A stretch of 64,000 bases of DNA from Ferrimonas sp. YFM (GTDB taxonomy: Bacteria > Pseudomonadota > Gammaproteobacteria > Enterobacterales > Shewanellaceae). Shown piece after piece: positions 1-8,164 of the stretch; positions within the stretch are counted from its first letter, which is position 1, and each line of letters starts with the position of its first letter. Position numbers and translations under genes: made by a program. The DNA lies in contig NZ_AP027368.1 in NCBI RefSeq assembly GCF_030296015.1, forward strand, positions 3,038,001-3,102,000, given 5' to 3'. The notes under the pieces were generated by a model that saw only the letters and a program-made list of their open reading frames with translations, was not told the DNA's origin and ran no database searches.

Positions 1-310
1 GCTGCAGTGCGGTCAGCGGAGCGATCATCGGCGCCAGACGCTGTTCCATCTCCTGATGGGCCTGGGCCTGGCCCTGGGCGCGGCCTTCTGCCACCCCCTG
101 AGAGACCCCCTCTTGGCGGCCCGTCTCCAGGCCCTCCTGGTAGCCGGCCTCGCGGCCCTGCTCCATCCCCTCCTGATAACCCTGTTCCACCGCACGCTGA
201 TAATCGGCGCCGGTAGACGCCGGCGCACTCTCCCCTCCCTGAGTTCCCAGGGGCGGGAAGTGGTAGAGACGCACCCGGCTCGCTTGGTTGTTCCAGTGTT
301 GCTGACTCAT
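1..310 (-). CDS. fliH: Flagellar assembly protein FliH, lateral type (partial)
   Basis: Only the N-terminal ~103 residues are present; the gene runs off the left edge. FliH is the cytoplasmic regulator of the export ATPase FliI. The visible part starts MSQQHWNNQASRVRLY and then has a run of GxxxG-type repeats rich in Gln and Glu (GYQEGMEQGREAGYQEG), which is the hallmark of FliH N-terminal helices. The ATG at 310 overlaps the fliG stop codon by one base, so translation is probably coupled. Its place directly after fliG fits the fliEFGHIJ order of lateral flagellar operons. Identity rests on the repeat pattern and on gene order; the C-terminal half cannot be seen. Confidence 0.85.
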   Translation of the reverse strand, partial: MSQQHWNNQASRVRLYHFPPLGTQGGESAPASTGADYQRAVEQGYQEGMEQGREAGYQEGLETGRQEGVSQGVAEGRAQGQAQAHQEMEQRLAPMIAPLTALQ

Positions 311-1338
311 TATTCCACCACCGGCTCTTCAAAGAGTTGCAGTTCCAGCTCCTTGGCTTCCATCATGCTCTTGGCCTTATCCATCACCTCGGCCCGGGCC
401 AGGTCCGCCCTGGAAAGGGCCACGGCACCGATCGCCTCCATCCGGGTCTCAATGGAGGAGGACATCCGCTTGGGCAAGGCGCCCAGCACCGCCTTCTTGA
501 GGTTGGAGTCCACCCCTTTGAGGGAGATGGCCAGGGTCTCCGGATCCACCTCTGCCAGCAGTTTCTGCAGGGTGTCGTCCTTCTGACGGCCCAGGATGAT
601 GAAGTCGAACATGTTGTCCTCCACCTGGGTGGCCAGGGTCTGATCGTGCAATCGGAGCACCGACATCAGCTGTTCCCTGTCCCCCTCATAGCGGTTGAGG
701 ATGTCCGCCACCTGTTTCACCCCGGCGACCTGGGTATGACTCTTCTCCATGGCGATGGCCACGCAGCGCTCCACCAGCTGGCGCAGCTCCTCCACCACAT
801 CCCGGTCCAACTCGCCCAGGGCGGCGATGCGCAGCAGCACCTCATCGTGGCAGTGGCCCGGCAGGTGTTGCAGTACCAGGGAGGCGTTTTCCGCGGGCAG
901 CAGCCCCAGCAGCACCGCCTGAAGCTGGCTGTGCTCGTGGGTGATCTCATGGGCCAGCAGTTTGGGGTCCACCCACTCCAGGCGACGCACCAGGGTCTGA
1001 ATCTCATCCCCATAGATGTTGTCGATGAGTCCCTTGGCCACCCGATCGCCCAGGGCGATGTCCAGAGTACGCTGCAGGTACCCCCGGGAGGCCCGGGCGA
1101 TGCCGGACTGATCCCGATAGGCATCGAAGAAGCGGCTCAGCACTCCGCCGGCCTCTTCATGGGAGATGTGGCTCAACCGGGCCATCTTGTGGCTCAGACG
1201 CTGCACGTCGCTGCGATCCAGGTGGGCCAACACCTTGGCGGCCCCCTCCTCGCCCATGCTCAGCAGCAGCATGGCTGCCTGTTCCATGTTGTCCATCTGG
1301 GACGATTTCAGGGCATTAGTCACGTTTCTCTGCTCCAA
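310..1338 (-). CDS. fliG: Flagellar motor switch protein FliG, lateral type
   Basis: FliG is the part of the C-ring that sits on FliF and takes torque from the stator. The 342-residue length is normal. Recognisable parts are the N-terminal FliF-binding region (MEQAAMLLLSMGEEGAAKVL), the middle-domain motif that is usually EHPQ and here reads EHSQ, and a C-terminal domain ending in an acidic tail. By manual alignment on the GPV segment (here GAV), the two Asp residues of the torque helix known in Salmonella are Thr and Arg here, so the electrostatic interface with the stator looks diverged. The start overlaps the fliF end by 23 bases; a Met about 15 codons in is a possible alternative start. 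Same operon as fliE, fliF and fliH. Confidence 0.93.
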   Translation of the reverse strand: MEQRNVTNALKSSQMDNMEQAAMLLLSMGEEGAAKVLAHLDRSDVQRLSHKMARLSHISHEEAGGVLSRFFDAYRDQSGIARASRGYLQRTLDIALGDRVAKGLIDNIYGDEIQTLVRRLEWVDPKLLAHEITHEHSQLQAVLLGLLPAENASLVLQHLPGHCHDEVLLRIAALGELDRDVVEELRQLVERCVAIAMEKSHTQVAGVKQVADILNRYEGDREQLMSVLRLHDQTLATQVEDNMFDFIILGRQKDDTLQKLLAEVDPETLAISLKGVDSNLKKAVLGALPKRMSSSIETRMEAIGAVALSRADLARAEVMDKAKSMMEAKELELQLFEEPVVE

Positions 1339-2959
1339 TCCACTGGGAGATCACCTCGGCCACCCGGGCCGGTTCCTCCTTGGCCAGCATGCCAAGGTGC
1401 TCCAACTGTACGGTCAGCGGCGAGCCGGGCTCCGGCAGTCCCAGGGCCACGATGGCACTGCTCAGCCCCTTCTGCTCAGGCTCGACTTCCGGCGGCGGTG
1501 CCAGCTCAGGCGGGTTGTCGGCGACAGGCAGCGGCGGCGCCTCTTTCGGCATCCGCTCCACCTTGATCAGGTGGCTGACCATGGGGCGCAGCACGAAGAA
1601 GATCAGGCACAGCCCCACCAGGCCACCCACCAGGTAGCGAAAGTACTGGGCGTATTCCGGCATCTGCCACCAGGGCATGGGCTCCACCGGGGTCTCGGTG
1701 ACCACAGCAAAGGGGAACACCGACAGGGAGAACTGGTCACCCCGGCTGGCGTCGAAACCGATGGCATCACGCACCATCTGGGCCATCTGATCCTGCTGGG
1801 CCTGGGTCCAGGGTTGCTCCATGTCAGCACGCTGATTCACCAGCACCGAGACAGACAGCTGTTTCAGCTGGGCCTGCTGGTACTTGGTGTGGCGCACCGA
1901 GCGTCCCGCCTCGAAACTGCGGCTGGACTCCTCGCTCAGGGTGCTGGACTGGTTCGAGGGCTGCTCCCCCTCCTGGGCCGGTGGCTGGTTGGATAGGGCG
2001 CCCGGGATCCCCAGGGCCAGGGAGCCGTTGTTCTGATTGCTGCGCACCTTCTCCTGCAGCAGTACCACGCTGGGGTCGACGCTCTCCTGGGTCTCCTCCA
2101 CCTGGTCGAAGTTGATGTCGGCGGACACCTGAACCCGGTATTGCTGAGGACCGAGAATCGGCAGCAGCATGCTTTCCGCCCGCTGGATCAGCTGTTGTTC
2201 CAGGGTTCTGCTGTACTCCACCTGCTGGGCGCTCAGGCCACTGGCGTTGTGCCCCATGGCCTCATCACCGGCCAGCAGTTCGCCGCGCTGATTCACCAGC
2301 TGCACCTGCTTAGGGCTGAGTCCGGGCACGCTGCCCGCCACCAGGTTGACCACGGCGGCCACCTGGCCCGGGCTCAGGGTTTTGCCCGGCTGCAGATCCA
2401 CCATCACCGAAGCCGAGGTCTGGGCATCCTGCTTGCGCACAAACAGGGTGCGCTTGGGGATGGCCAGGTGCACCCGGGCGGCTTTCACCGGATCCAGAGC
2501 CATGATGGTGCGAGCCATCTCCCCCTCCAGGCCGTGGCGATATCTGGCCTGCTCCATAAACTGACTGGTGGTCACGTCACTGTCGAGGTTGTCCAGGCCG
2601 CTGGGCAACTGAGCCTTGATGCCGCGGGCCGCCAGCACCATGCGCACGGCGCCCACCTGGTCGTGATTCACCAGCAACTGACCTGTGCCCCGATCAATCT
2701 GATAGTCGATCCCTTCGGCTTCGAGCACCTCGATGATCTGGGCACTGTCGTACCCCTCCTGATTGCCATACAGGGGGCGCAGATTGCCCCCGGACTTCCA
2801 CAGCACCAGGACGATGACGGTGGCGGCGATCACCGCCAGCACCGACACCAACAACACCTGGCCCTGGCCCCCTTCAGAGCGGACAAAGCGCTGCCAGACG
2901 CTGCGAACGCCTTCGAATGAACCGAAAGGTTGAGCGGATTGGGATAATACGGTCGACAT
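1316..2959 (-). CDS. fliF: Flagellar MS-ring protein FliF
   Basis: FliF forms the inner-membrane MS ring that nucleates the basal body. The 547-residue protein has one N-terminal membrane helix at about residues 35-56 and a second near residues 440-460 (YLVGGLVGLCLIFFVL). Between them lie the periplasmic ring-building domains, recognisable from segments such as PLYGNQEGYDSAQIIEVLE, MARTIMALDPVKAARVHLA and DEAMGHNASGLS. The cytoplasmic C-terminus binds FliG. It follows fliE by 9 bases and overlaps fliG. Length and domain order match the family. Confidence 0.95.
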   Translation of the reverse strand: MSTVLSQSAQPFGSFEGVRSVWQRFVRSEGGQGQVLLVSVLAVIAATVIVLVLWKSGGNLRPLYGNQEGYDSAQIIEVLEAEGIDYQIDRGTGQLLVNHDQVGAVRMVLAARGIKAQLPSGLDNLDSDVTTSQFMEQARYRHGLEGEMARTIMALDPVKAARVHLAIPKRTLFVRKQDAQTSASVMVDLQPGKTLSPGQVAAVVNLVAGSVPGLSPKQVQLVNQRGELLAGDEAMGHNASGLSAQQVEYSRTLEQQLIQRAESMLLPILGPQQYRVQVSADINFDQVEETQESVDPSVVLLQEKVRSNQNNGSLALGIPGALSNQPPAQEGEQPSNQSSTLSEESSRSFEAGRSVRHTKYQQAQLKQLSVSVLVNQRADMEQPWTQAQQDQMAQMVRDAIGFDASRGDQFSLSVFPFAVVTETPVEPMPWWQMPEYAQYFRYLVGGLVGLCLIFFVLRPMVSHLIKVERMPKEAPPLPVADNPPELAPPPEVEPEQKGLSSAIVALGLPEPGSPLTVQLEHLGMLAKEEPARVAEVISQWIGAEKRD

Positions 2960-2968
2960 AGAGCTCCC

Positions 2969-3286
2969 CTAGATCGGCATCTTCATGATCTCGTCCAGCG
3001 CGGCCACCAGACGGTTACGAATCTGCACCATGGCGCTGAATGAGAGGCTGGCTTTCTGAGACGCCACCATGGCGCCCACCAGATCGTCGCTTTCCCCGGT
3101 CTCCACCGCCGCGGTGCGGGCGGAGGCCAGGTTCTGGTCGGTGTTGACGGACACCACCTTCTGCTTCATCAGATCGGAGAAACTGCCCGCTTCGGCCTGA
3201 TCTTCGGCGGGACGAATGATGCCCGCCGCCTGGTCCTTCTGCAGGGCCATGGTCGCCAGCATCGACTGCTCGGTAATAATGCTCAT
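2969..3286 (-). CDS. fliE: Flagellar hook-basal body junction protein FliE
   Basis: FliE is a small rod/MS-ring junction protein exported early in basal-body assembly. At 105 residues it has the usual length. The C-terminal segment SQKASLSFSAMVQIRNRLVAALDEIMKMPI is the conserved FliE signature (key features: ASLSF, QIRNRLV, a final MxMPI). It lies 16 bases after lafK and 9 before fliF on the minus strand, the gene order seen in lateral flagellar operons. No membrane segment or signal peptide, as expected. Confidence 0.93.
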   Translation of the reverse strand: MSIITEQSMLATMALQKDQAAGIIRPAEDQAEAGSFSDLMKQKVVSVNTDQNLASARTAAVETGESDDLVGAMVASQKASLSFSAMVQIRNRLVAALDEIMKMPI

Positions 3287-3302
3287 GATTGCTCAGCTTC
3301 CT

Positions 3303-4610
3303 CTAGGCGGCGCATTCGGCGCTTTTGATGATGGCATCCACGTCGATGCCCGCTTCCCGCATCTGCGCCATCTTGTAACGCAACGCCCTGGTGGTCATCC
3401 CCAGGGTTTCGGCGCTGCGGCTGCGATGGCCGCCGAACCGTTTGAGGGTGTCGATGATGTACTGGAACTCCGCCTGCTGCTTAGAGGCTTTCAGCCCCTG
3501 GCCGGTGGCGGCACTGGCCGGAATCACCTGCTGCTGGGGCAGCCCCAGCTCCAGGGCCTGAAGGGCGGTGCCCCGGCGCATCACCAGGGCCCGTTGTACG
3601 CAGTTGTCCAGCTCGCGGACATTGCCCGGCCAGTCATGGGCCAGCAGGGCGGCACGGGCGGCCTCACTGAAGTAGCAGCTGTCGTCACCCGCCAGATGGT
3701 TGTGACGCTCCAGCAGGTGATCCGCCAGGGGCAGAATGTCTTCACGGCGCTCGCGCAAGGGCGGCAGGTGCAGCGGCAACACATCCAGGCGGTAGAAGAG
3801 ATCCTCGCGGAAGTTGCCCTCGCTCACCTCCTTGCGAAGGTCTTTGTTGCTGGCGGCGATGATGCGGATATCCAGGTTGATGGGCTTATGGCAGCCCAGG
3901 CGCTCCACCTCGCGCTCCTGCAACACCCGAAGCAGCTTGGCTTGCAGCATCAGCGGCATCTCACCAATCTCATCCAGCAGCAGGGTGCCGCCATTGGCCA
4001 GCTCAAACTTACCCGCCTTATCCGCGTGGGCGCCGGTGAAGGCGCCTTTGGCGTGACCGAAGAGCACCGACTCCAGCATCGACTCGGGGATGGCGGCGCA
4101 GTTGACCGCCACAAAGGGCTTGTCGGCCCGGGCGGAATGACGGTGAATGTAGCGGGCAAGCTGCTCCTTGCCGGTGCCACTCTCCCCAGAGAGCAGCACA
4201 CTGGCTTCGGTGGAGGCGGCTCGATGGGCCAGCATCAGCAGCTGGCGGCTGGCCGGGGCTTCCGCCACCAGATCCGCCCGGCTGCTCTCGATGGTGATGA
4301 GCCGGCGAATCAGCCGGTGCAACTGCTCCAGATCCAGAGGCGCCAACAGGTAATCCTGGGCACCGCAACTCAGGGCGGCGCTGGCCACCTCGCCGGCGTC
4401 AGGGTCCACCAGCACCACCTTCATGCTGCCGGCGACTTCGGCCATCTTCTGGCTCACCTGTTCCGGGCAACACCCCTGCAGGCCAACCAGGGTCAGCCAG
4501 GCGGGTTTTCGGCTGTCGGTATCCAGCAGGTTAAACCCCTGAAGGTCCAACTGGGCCCGGTCACACCCGCTGAGTTCAAACCCGGCAATTCGAATGGAGT
4601 AGTCGCTCAT
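3303..4610 (-). CDS. lafK: Sigma-54-dependent lateral flagellar regulator LafK
   Basis: This is an NtrC/FleQ-type enhancer-binding protein that would activate RNA polymerase-sigma54 at flagellar promoters. The first ~125 residues look like a degenerate FleQ-type receiver. They are followed by an AAA+ domain with Walker A GESGTGKE, the sigma54-contacting loop GAFTGA, Walker B LLLDEIGEM, and the R-finger region YRLDVLPL. The C-terminus carries a Fis-type helix-turn-helix (FGGHRSRSAETLGMTTRAL). Its position between motY and fliE, and its 435-residue length, point to LafK, the lateral flagellar master regulator described in Vibrio and Aeromonas. Its ATG overlaps the motY stop by four bases (ATGA). 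The best target in the window is the sigma54-like site upstream of fliM. Confidence 0.88.
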   Translation of the reverse strand: MSDYSIRIAGFELSGCDRAQLDLQGFNLLDTDSRKPAWLTLVGLQGCCPEQVSQKMAEVAGSMKVVLVDPDAGEVASAALSCGAQDYLLAPLDLEQLHRLIRRLITIESSRADLVAEAPASRQLLMLAHRAASTEASVLLSGESGTGKEQLARYIHRHSARADKPFVAVNCAAIPESMLESVLFGHAKGAFTGAHADKAGKFELANGGTLLLDEIGEMPLMLQAKLLRVLQEREVERLGCHKPINLDIRIIAASNKDLRKEVSEGNFREDLFYRLDVLPLHLPPLRERREDILPLADHLLERHNHLAGDDSCYFSEAARAALLAHDWPGNVRELDNCVQRALVMRRGTALQALELGLPQQQVIPASAATGQGLKASKQQAEFQYIIDTLKRFGGHRSRSAETLGMTTRALRYKMAQMREAGIDVDAIIKSAECAA

Positions 4611-5548
4611 TCTCCGCTCTCCTGAGCACTGAGTTTTTTTGGCAGGGTGCTGTTCATGTCCGGGGCTTCCTCCTGTGAGGCGACCTGGTCCTCTCCGGCC
4701 ATCACCAGGCGAATGGTGACCCTGCGGTTCTTGGCGCGCCCGTTGGCGCTGCCATTGCTGACCAGAGGGAAACGCTCCCCATGGCCACGAATCTCAATCT
4801 TTGCGGCAGGCACGCCGGCCGCCACCAAGCGGGCGGCGATCTCATCGGCCCGGGTGCGGCTGAGCACCAGGTTGGCCAGGCTGTCGCCGTCGCTGTCGGT
4901 GTGGCCGTCCACCAGCACCTTGCGGATTCGGTGGTCTGCCTGTACATAGGCAGCAGCGGCATTGATGCTGGCCGTCGCCCGGTTGGCCGGCTCCACACCA
5001 CCACTGGGGTAGGGGATCTCCAGTCGTCTCACCTGTTCATAGGACATGGGCAACAACTGCTTCAGACACTGGCGCATCTCCAGGGCAGCCGGCTGCCCCT
5101 GGACATTGGCACTGGAGACCTGCCACTGCTGCCCCAGTTGGTCATTAAGATCCACCTGCCAGTTCCAGCCCAGCTCCAGGGCCTGGAGGAAGGGCTCGCC
5201 CGCCCCTACCAATCTGGCTTTGCTCTGTTGCCACTGGGCAGGATAGTGATGGGCTGCGTCCGGAGAAGCAGGTTGCCATCCCGGTGTCTGTAAGCTGAAG
5301 TTCGCGTCGATGCCCTGCTCCGGCAACCAGTCCGTATCCAGGCTCAGGGTAAGAGGGTGACCGGCGTGGCGGCTTAATACGAATCGGCCGAAATTCTCGA
5401 CTTCATGTATGAGGCGACACTGAAATTTGTCACCGTCAAATTTCCATCCAGCTCTTTCCAGCGGCGTGTCAAATTTAACCACCGCAGCATTTGCTAACGT
5501 CGGAAAAACGACAACCGTCAAAAATACCTTATTTATCAAACTAGACAT
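4607..5548 (-). CDS. motY: Stator-associated T-ring protein MotY (lateral)
   Basis: MotY is a periplasmic protein that anchors stator units around the basal body. The start at 5548 is chosen because it gives a clean signal peptide (MSSLINKVFLTVVVFPTLANA, cut after ANA); a longer GTG-initiated reading from 5632 would bury it. Residues ~25-160 match the MotY N-terminal domain (begins VKFDTPLERAGW, with CRLIHEVENFG). Residues ~180-290 are an OmpA-like peptidoglycan-binding domain with VDGHTDSDGD, LSRTRADEI and GHGERFP. It is first in the motY-lafK-fliEFGH operon, as in Vibrio lateral systems. Shine-Dalgarno is weak. Confidence 0.88.
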   Translation of the reverse strand: MSSLINKVFLTVVVFPTLANAAVVKFDTPLERAGWKFDGDKFQCRLIHEVENFGRFVLSRHAGHPLTLSLDTDWLPEQGIDANFSLQTPGWQPASPDAAHHYPAQWQQSKARLVGAGEPFLQALELGWNWQVDLNDQLGQQWQVSSANVQGQPAALEMRQCLKQLLPMSYEQVRRLEIPYPSGGVEPANRATASINAAAAYVQADHRIRKVLVDGHTDSDGDSLANLVLSRTRADEIAARLVAAGVPAAKIEIRGHGERFPLVSNGSANGRAKNRRVTIRLVMAGEDQVASQEEAPDMNSTLPKKLSAQESGE

Positions 5549-5929
5549 TATAGTCACTGGGCGAATTTTTAAGAGTTGGCAGACTATTATTTTTCCACCC
5601 AATAAATCAAGTTTGATTTTATATTTTTCCACCCAACAATCAGTGAGATCTATTTTTCATTAAATACCATTGAACACCCCACAAACCCCTGATATGTTAG
5701 CCATCGCCGTGAATAAATGGCTTGATTTTGGCAACGTATTTTTGACTTTGTCAGATAATTGACTGAAGTTCTAAATACCAACCAAGAGTAAAGGATTAAA
5801 TTTAAACAGTGCTGACACGATAGATTCATATATTAGTCAACAATAATGTCAGACAGTGCTTTACACCCAGGCCAGGTCTAGTGGCTGCAGGGTTTTACGA
5901 ATTTAAGCTCAATTAAAGAACAGTTCATA
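5549..5929. promoter_or_regulatory. AT-rich divergent control region between motY and fliM operons
   Basis: This 381-base gap separates the two flagellar operons and must hold both promoters. It is clearly more AT-rich than the flanking genes. The only site I can name is the sigma54-like element at 5718-5733 on the plus strand. No gene is visible. A near-duplicate string (GGGTGGAAAAATA-like on the minus strand) occurs twice, around 5595 and 5630. Confidence 0.5.
5718..5733 (+). promoter_or_regulatory. Candidate sigma-54 promoter for the fliM operon
   Basis: The sequence TGGCTTGATTTTGGCA has GG and GC separated by exactly ten bases, the fixed -24/-12 spacing of sigma54 promoters, with TGGC at -24 and GGCA in place of TTGCA at -12. 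It would start transcription near 5745, about 185 bases before fliM. The adjacent LafK-type activator makes this reasonable, but the -12 element is imperfect. Confidence 0.45.
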
Positions 5930-6796
5930 ATGAAGACAACAGCAAAAGCAAAACTATTAGCTGGTGGCACTGATGCAACGGTAAGACCCGTCGTTTTAGT
6001 CCAGGAAAAACTGGCTCGCAGCCGCCTGCTTCGCCAGCTTGAGCTGGGATACAGCCAGATGCTGGACGCCGTGTTGCAGATCTTCAAACCCCTGATGCGC
6101 CTCGGTCAGGCCACCCCGATTCGGGTACGGCTGGAGGAACAGCCCCTGCCAGCGGATCAGGGCAATGCCTGTTTTGTCCTCAGTCATGGTCGCACCGCCC
6201 TTGCCTGGCTTGCCATCGACCGCTGCACCCTGGATCAACTGGCCAGCAGCTATTACGGCGGTGCCAGCCAGCGGCTGGTCAGCCCATTGCGTCCCATCAG
6301 CCACTCAGAGCTGCGTCTGGCCCATCGCATCGTCGAAACCAGCCTGGAGACCCTGCCCAAGACCCGACTCTCCATGGAGGAGCTGGATCTGGAGGTGGTG
6401 CCGAGCTTAGACGGCATTCAGTCGCCCGCCTGCTGGCGCTTCGAATGGCCGCGAAGCCACCCTTTTGAACCCATCCGTTTCTATGTCAGCGAAGCCCTGC
6501 TCGGTTCCCTGTCCGAGCAGCGCACCGAACACAAAGCGGATCCCGAGTTGATGGCTAAGGTCAAGCAGCGGATGACCCAGATCCCGGTGCAGGCCAGGGT
6601 CGAACTGGCGCGCAAAGCGGTGCCGGTCCAAACACTCAACGAACTGAAACAGGGCGACATTCTGCCCATACATCTGCACGCCCGCTGCCCGGTCACCATA
6701 GGTGGCCGCACCCAGTTCTACGCCAGCGTGCATGCCCAAGACGGCAAACTGGTGGCCAAGCTCAACCAGGATGCCCATAAAGCTGAGGAGTACTAA
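5930..6796 (+). CDS. fliM: Flagellar motor switch protein FliM, lateral type
   Basis: FliM is the middle ring of the C-ring switch. At 288 residues it is shorter than polar FliM (~330-350). It has the CheC-like middle domain (RLLRQLELGYSQMLDAVLQ, then LEVVPS, and PIRFYVSEALLGSL) and a C-terminal SpoA domain (IPVQARVELARKAVPV, LNELKQGDILPI, GGRTQFYASVHAQDGKLV). The N-terminal CheY-P-binding peptide of the form LSQxEIDALL is missing: the protein opens MKTTAKAKLLAGGTDATVRP. First gene of the plus-strand export/switch operon, one base before fliN. Confidence 0.9.
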   Translation: MKTTAKAKLLAGGTDATVRPVVLVQEKLARSRLLRQLELGYSQMLDAVLQIFKPLMRLGQATPIRVRLEEQPLPADQGNACFVLSHGRTALAWLAIDRCTLDQLASSYYGGASQRLVSPLRPISHSELRLAHRIVETSLETLPKTRLSMEELDLEVVPSLDGIQSPACWRFEWPRSHPFEPIRFYVSEALLGSLSEQRTEHKADPELMAKVKQRMTQIPVQARVELARKAVPVQTLNELKQGDILPIHLHARCPVTIGGRTQFYASVHAQDGKLVAKLNQDAHKAEEY

Positions 6797-6797
6797 C

Positions 6798-7160
6798 GTG
6801 GTTGATGACAACCTGCTGGATGATGACCTGCTGCTGGATGATCTGCTGGAAGAGGATGTGCCGACGGCCACCGTTGCCGCGTCCCCTCAATCCCGCCCCA
6901 AGAAAGACATGGGCTTCTTTCAGCAGTTGCCCGTCCAGGTCTCCCTGGAGCTGGCCAGCGCCGAGATGACCCTGGGCGAACTGACTACCCTGGGAGAGGG
7001 CAATGTGATCACCCTGGACCGCATGGTGGGCGAGCCCCTGGACCTGCGCGTCAACGGCGCCCTGCTGGGACGCGGCGAAGTGGTTGAAGTGAACGGCCGC
7101 TACGGTGTGCGTCTGCTGGAGGTGGAAAACACCAAGGTATCCGGCGGCTACGATGGCTAA
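6798..7160 (+). CDS. fliN: Flagellar motor switch protein FliN
   Basis: FliN forms the base of the C-ring and docks FliH/FliI. The GTG start at 6798 is chosen because GAGGAG lies seven bases upstream and because it gives a 120-residue protein, whereas the longer frame runs back into fliM. Residues ~42-118 are a SpoA domain with LGELTTLGEGNVITLDR and the conserved VNGALLGRGEVV segment. The first 20 residues are a striking Asp/Leu run (DDNLLDDDLLLDD). It overlaps the fliP start by 8 bases. Confidence 0.92.
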   Translation: MVDDNLLDDDLLLDDLLEEDVPTATVAASPQSRPKKDMGFFQQLPVQVSLELASAEMTLGELTTLGEGNVITLDRMVGEPLDLRVNGALLGRGEVVEVNGRYGVRLLEVENTKVSGGYDG

Positions 7161-7887
7161 GCTGGCCCGCTTCTGGCCTTTGCTGCTGTTGGTCCTGCCC
7201 TTTGCCGCCGGTGCCGAGGGCCTGACCCTGCTGACTCTGGATGACGGAGATCAGTCTCAGGCGATCAACATCAAGCTGGAAATCCTGGCGCTGATGACCG
7301 CCATCAGCCTACTGCCGGCGCTGCTGCTGATGGCCACCAGTTTCACCCGAATCATCGTGGTGCTGGCGGTACTGCGCCAGGCCCTGGGCCTGCAACAGAG
7401 CCCCCCCAACAAGGTGCTGCTGGGGATCGCCCTGATCCTGACCCTGTTTATCATGCGCCCCGTGGGCGAACAGATCTACGCCGACGCGGTTCAGCCCTAT
7501 GACGGCGGCGAGATCAACCTGGTGGAAGCCGCCCGCCGCGCCGAGGTGCCCCTGCGCGCCTTTATGCTCACGCAGACCCGGGAGTCGGACCTGGAACAGA
7601 TGATGCGCATCGCCGGCGACTCCCTGGACCTGACCCCCGATGAGGTGCCCTTCCTGACCCTGATGCCCGCCTTCGTGCTCAGTGAGCTCAAGACCGCCTT
7701 CCAGATCGGTTTTCTGCTGTTTCTTCCCTTCCTGGTCATCGATCTGGTGGTCGCCAGTGTGCTGATGTCCATGGGGATGATGATGCTGTCACCGCTGATC
7801 ATCTCCCTGCCCTTCAAACTCATGGTGTTTGTATTGGTGGATGGCTGGAGCATGACGGTAGGCACCCTGGCCGCCAGTTTCGGATAG
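7153..7887 (+). CDS. fliP: Flagellar export gate protein FliP
   Basis: FliP is the main subunit of the FliPQR export channel in the inner membrane. The ATG at 7153 gives a signal peptide (MAKLARFWPLLLLVLPFAAGA) as in other FliP proteins. The 244-residue protein has the family signatures SFTRIIVVLAVLRQALG, SPPNKVLLGIALILT, FVLSELKTAFQIGFLLFLPF and LVVASVLMSMGMMMLSP, with four hydrophobic helices. It overlaps fliN by 8 bases and precedes fliQ by 4. Confidence 0.96.
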   Translation: MAKLARFWPLLLLVLPFAAGAEGLTLLTLDDGDQSQAINIKLEILALMTAISLLPALLLMATSFTRIIVVLAVLRQALGLQQSPPNKVLLGIALILTLFIMRPVGEQIYADAVQPYDGGEINLVEAARRAEVPLRAFMLTQTRESDLEQMMRIAGDSLDLTPDEVPFLTLMPAFVLSELKTAFQIGFLLFLPFLVIDLVVASVLMSMGMMMLSPLIISLPFKLMVFVLVDGWSMTVGTLAASFG

Positions 7888-7891
7888 CCCC

Positions 7892-8161
7892 ATGGACACT
7901 CAAGTACTCAGTACCCTGTTTGCCGACGCCGTATTGCTGGTGGTCAATATGGTGGCGATACTGATTCTCCCCGGCCTGGCATTGGGGATCGTCATTGCGG
8001 TGTTTCAGGCCGCCACCCAGGTCAACGAGCAGACCCTGAGCTTCCTGCCCAAGCTGATCATGACCCTGCTGATGGTGCTCTTCGCCGGCCACTGGTTGCT
8101 GCAGCAGGTAATGGACCTGTTTCAGCGTCTGTTCAATGACATTCCCTACCTCATCGGGTAG
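7892..8161 (+). CDS. fliQ: Flagellar export gate protein FliQ
   Basis: FliQ is a two-helix membrane subunit of the export gate. The 89-residue length is exact for the family, and the segments LPGLALGIVIAVFQAATQVNEQTLSF and FLPKLIMTLLMV are the conserved core (key residues: GxxIAxFQAATQVNEQTL). It lies between fliP and fliR with spacings of 4 and 3 bases, consistent with tight translational coupling. Confidence 0.96.
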   Translation: MDTQVLSTLFADAVLLVVNMVAILILPGLALGIVIAVFQAATQVNEQTLSFLPKLIMTLLMVLFAGHWLLQQVMDLFQRLFNDIPYLIG

Positions 8162-8164
8162 CCC

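Noticed and set aside
337-1566. Long plus-strand open frame opposite fliG/fliF
   Set aside because: His/Gln/Leu-rich shadow of high-GC genes on the other strand. No ribosome site and no family features.
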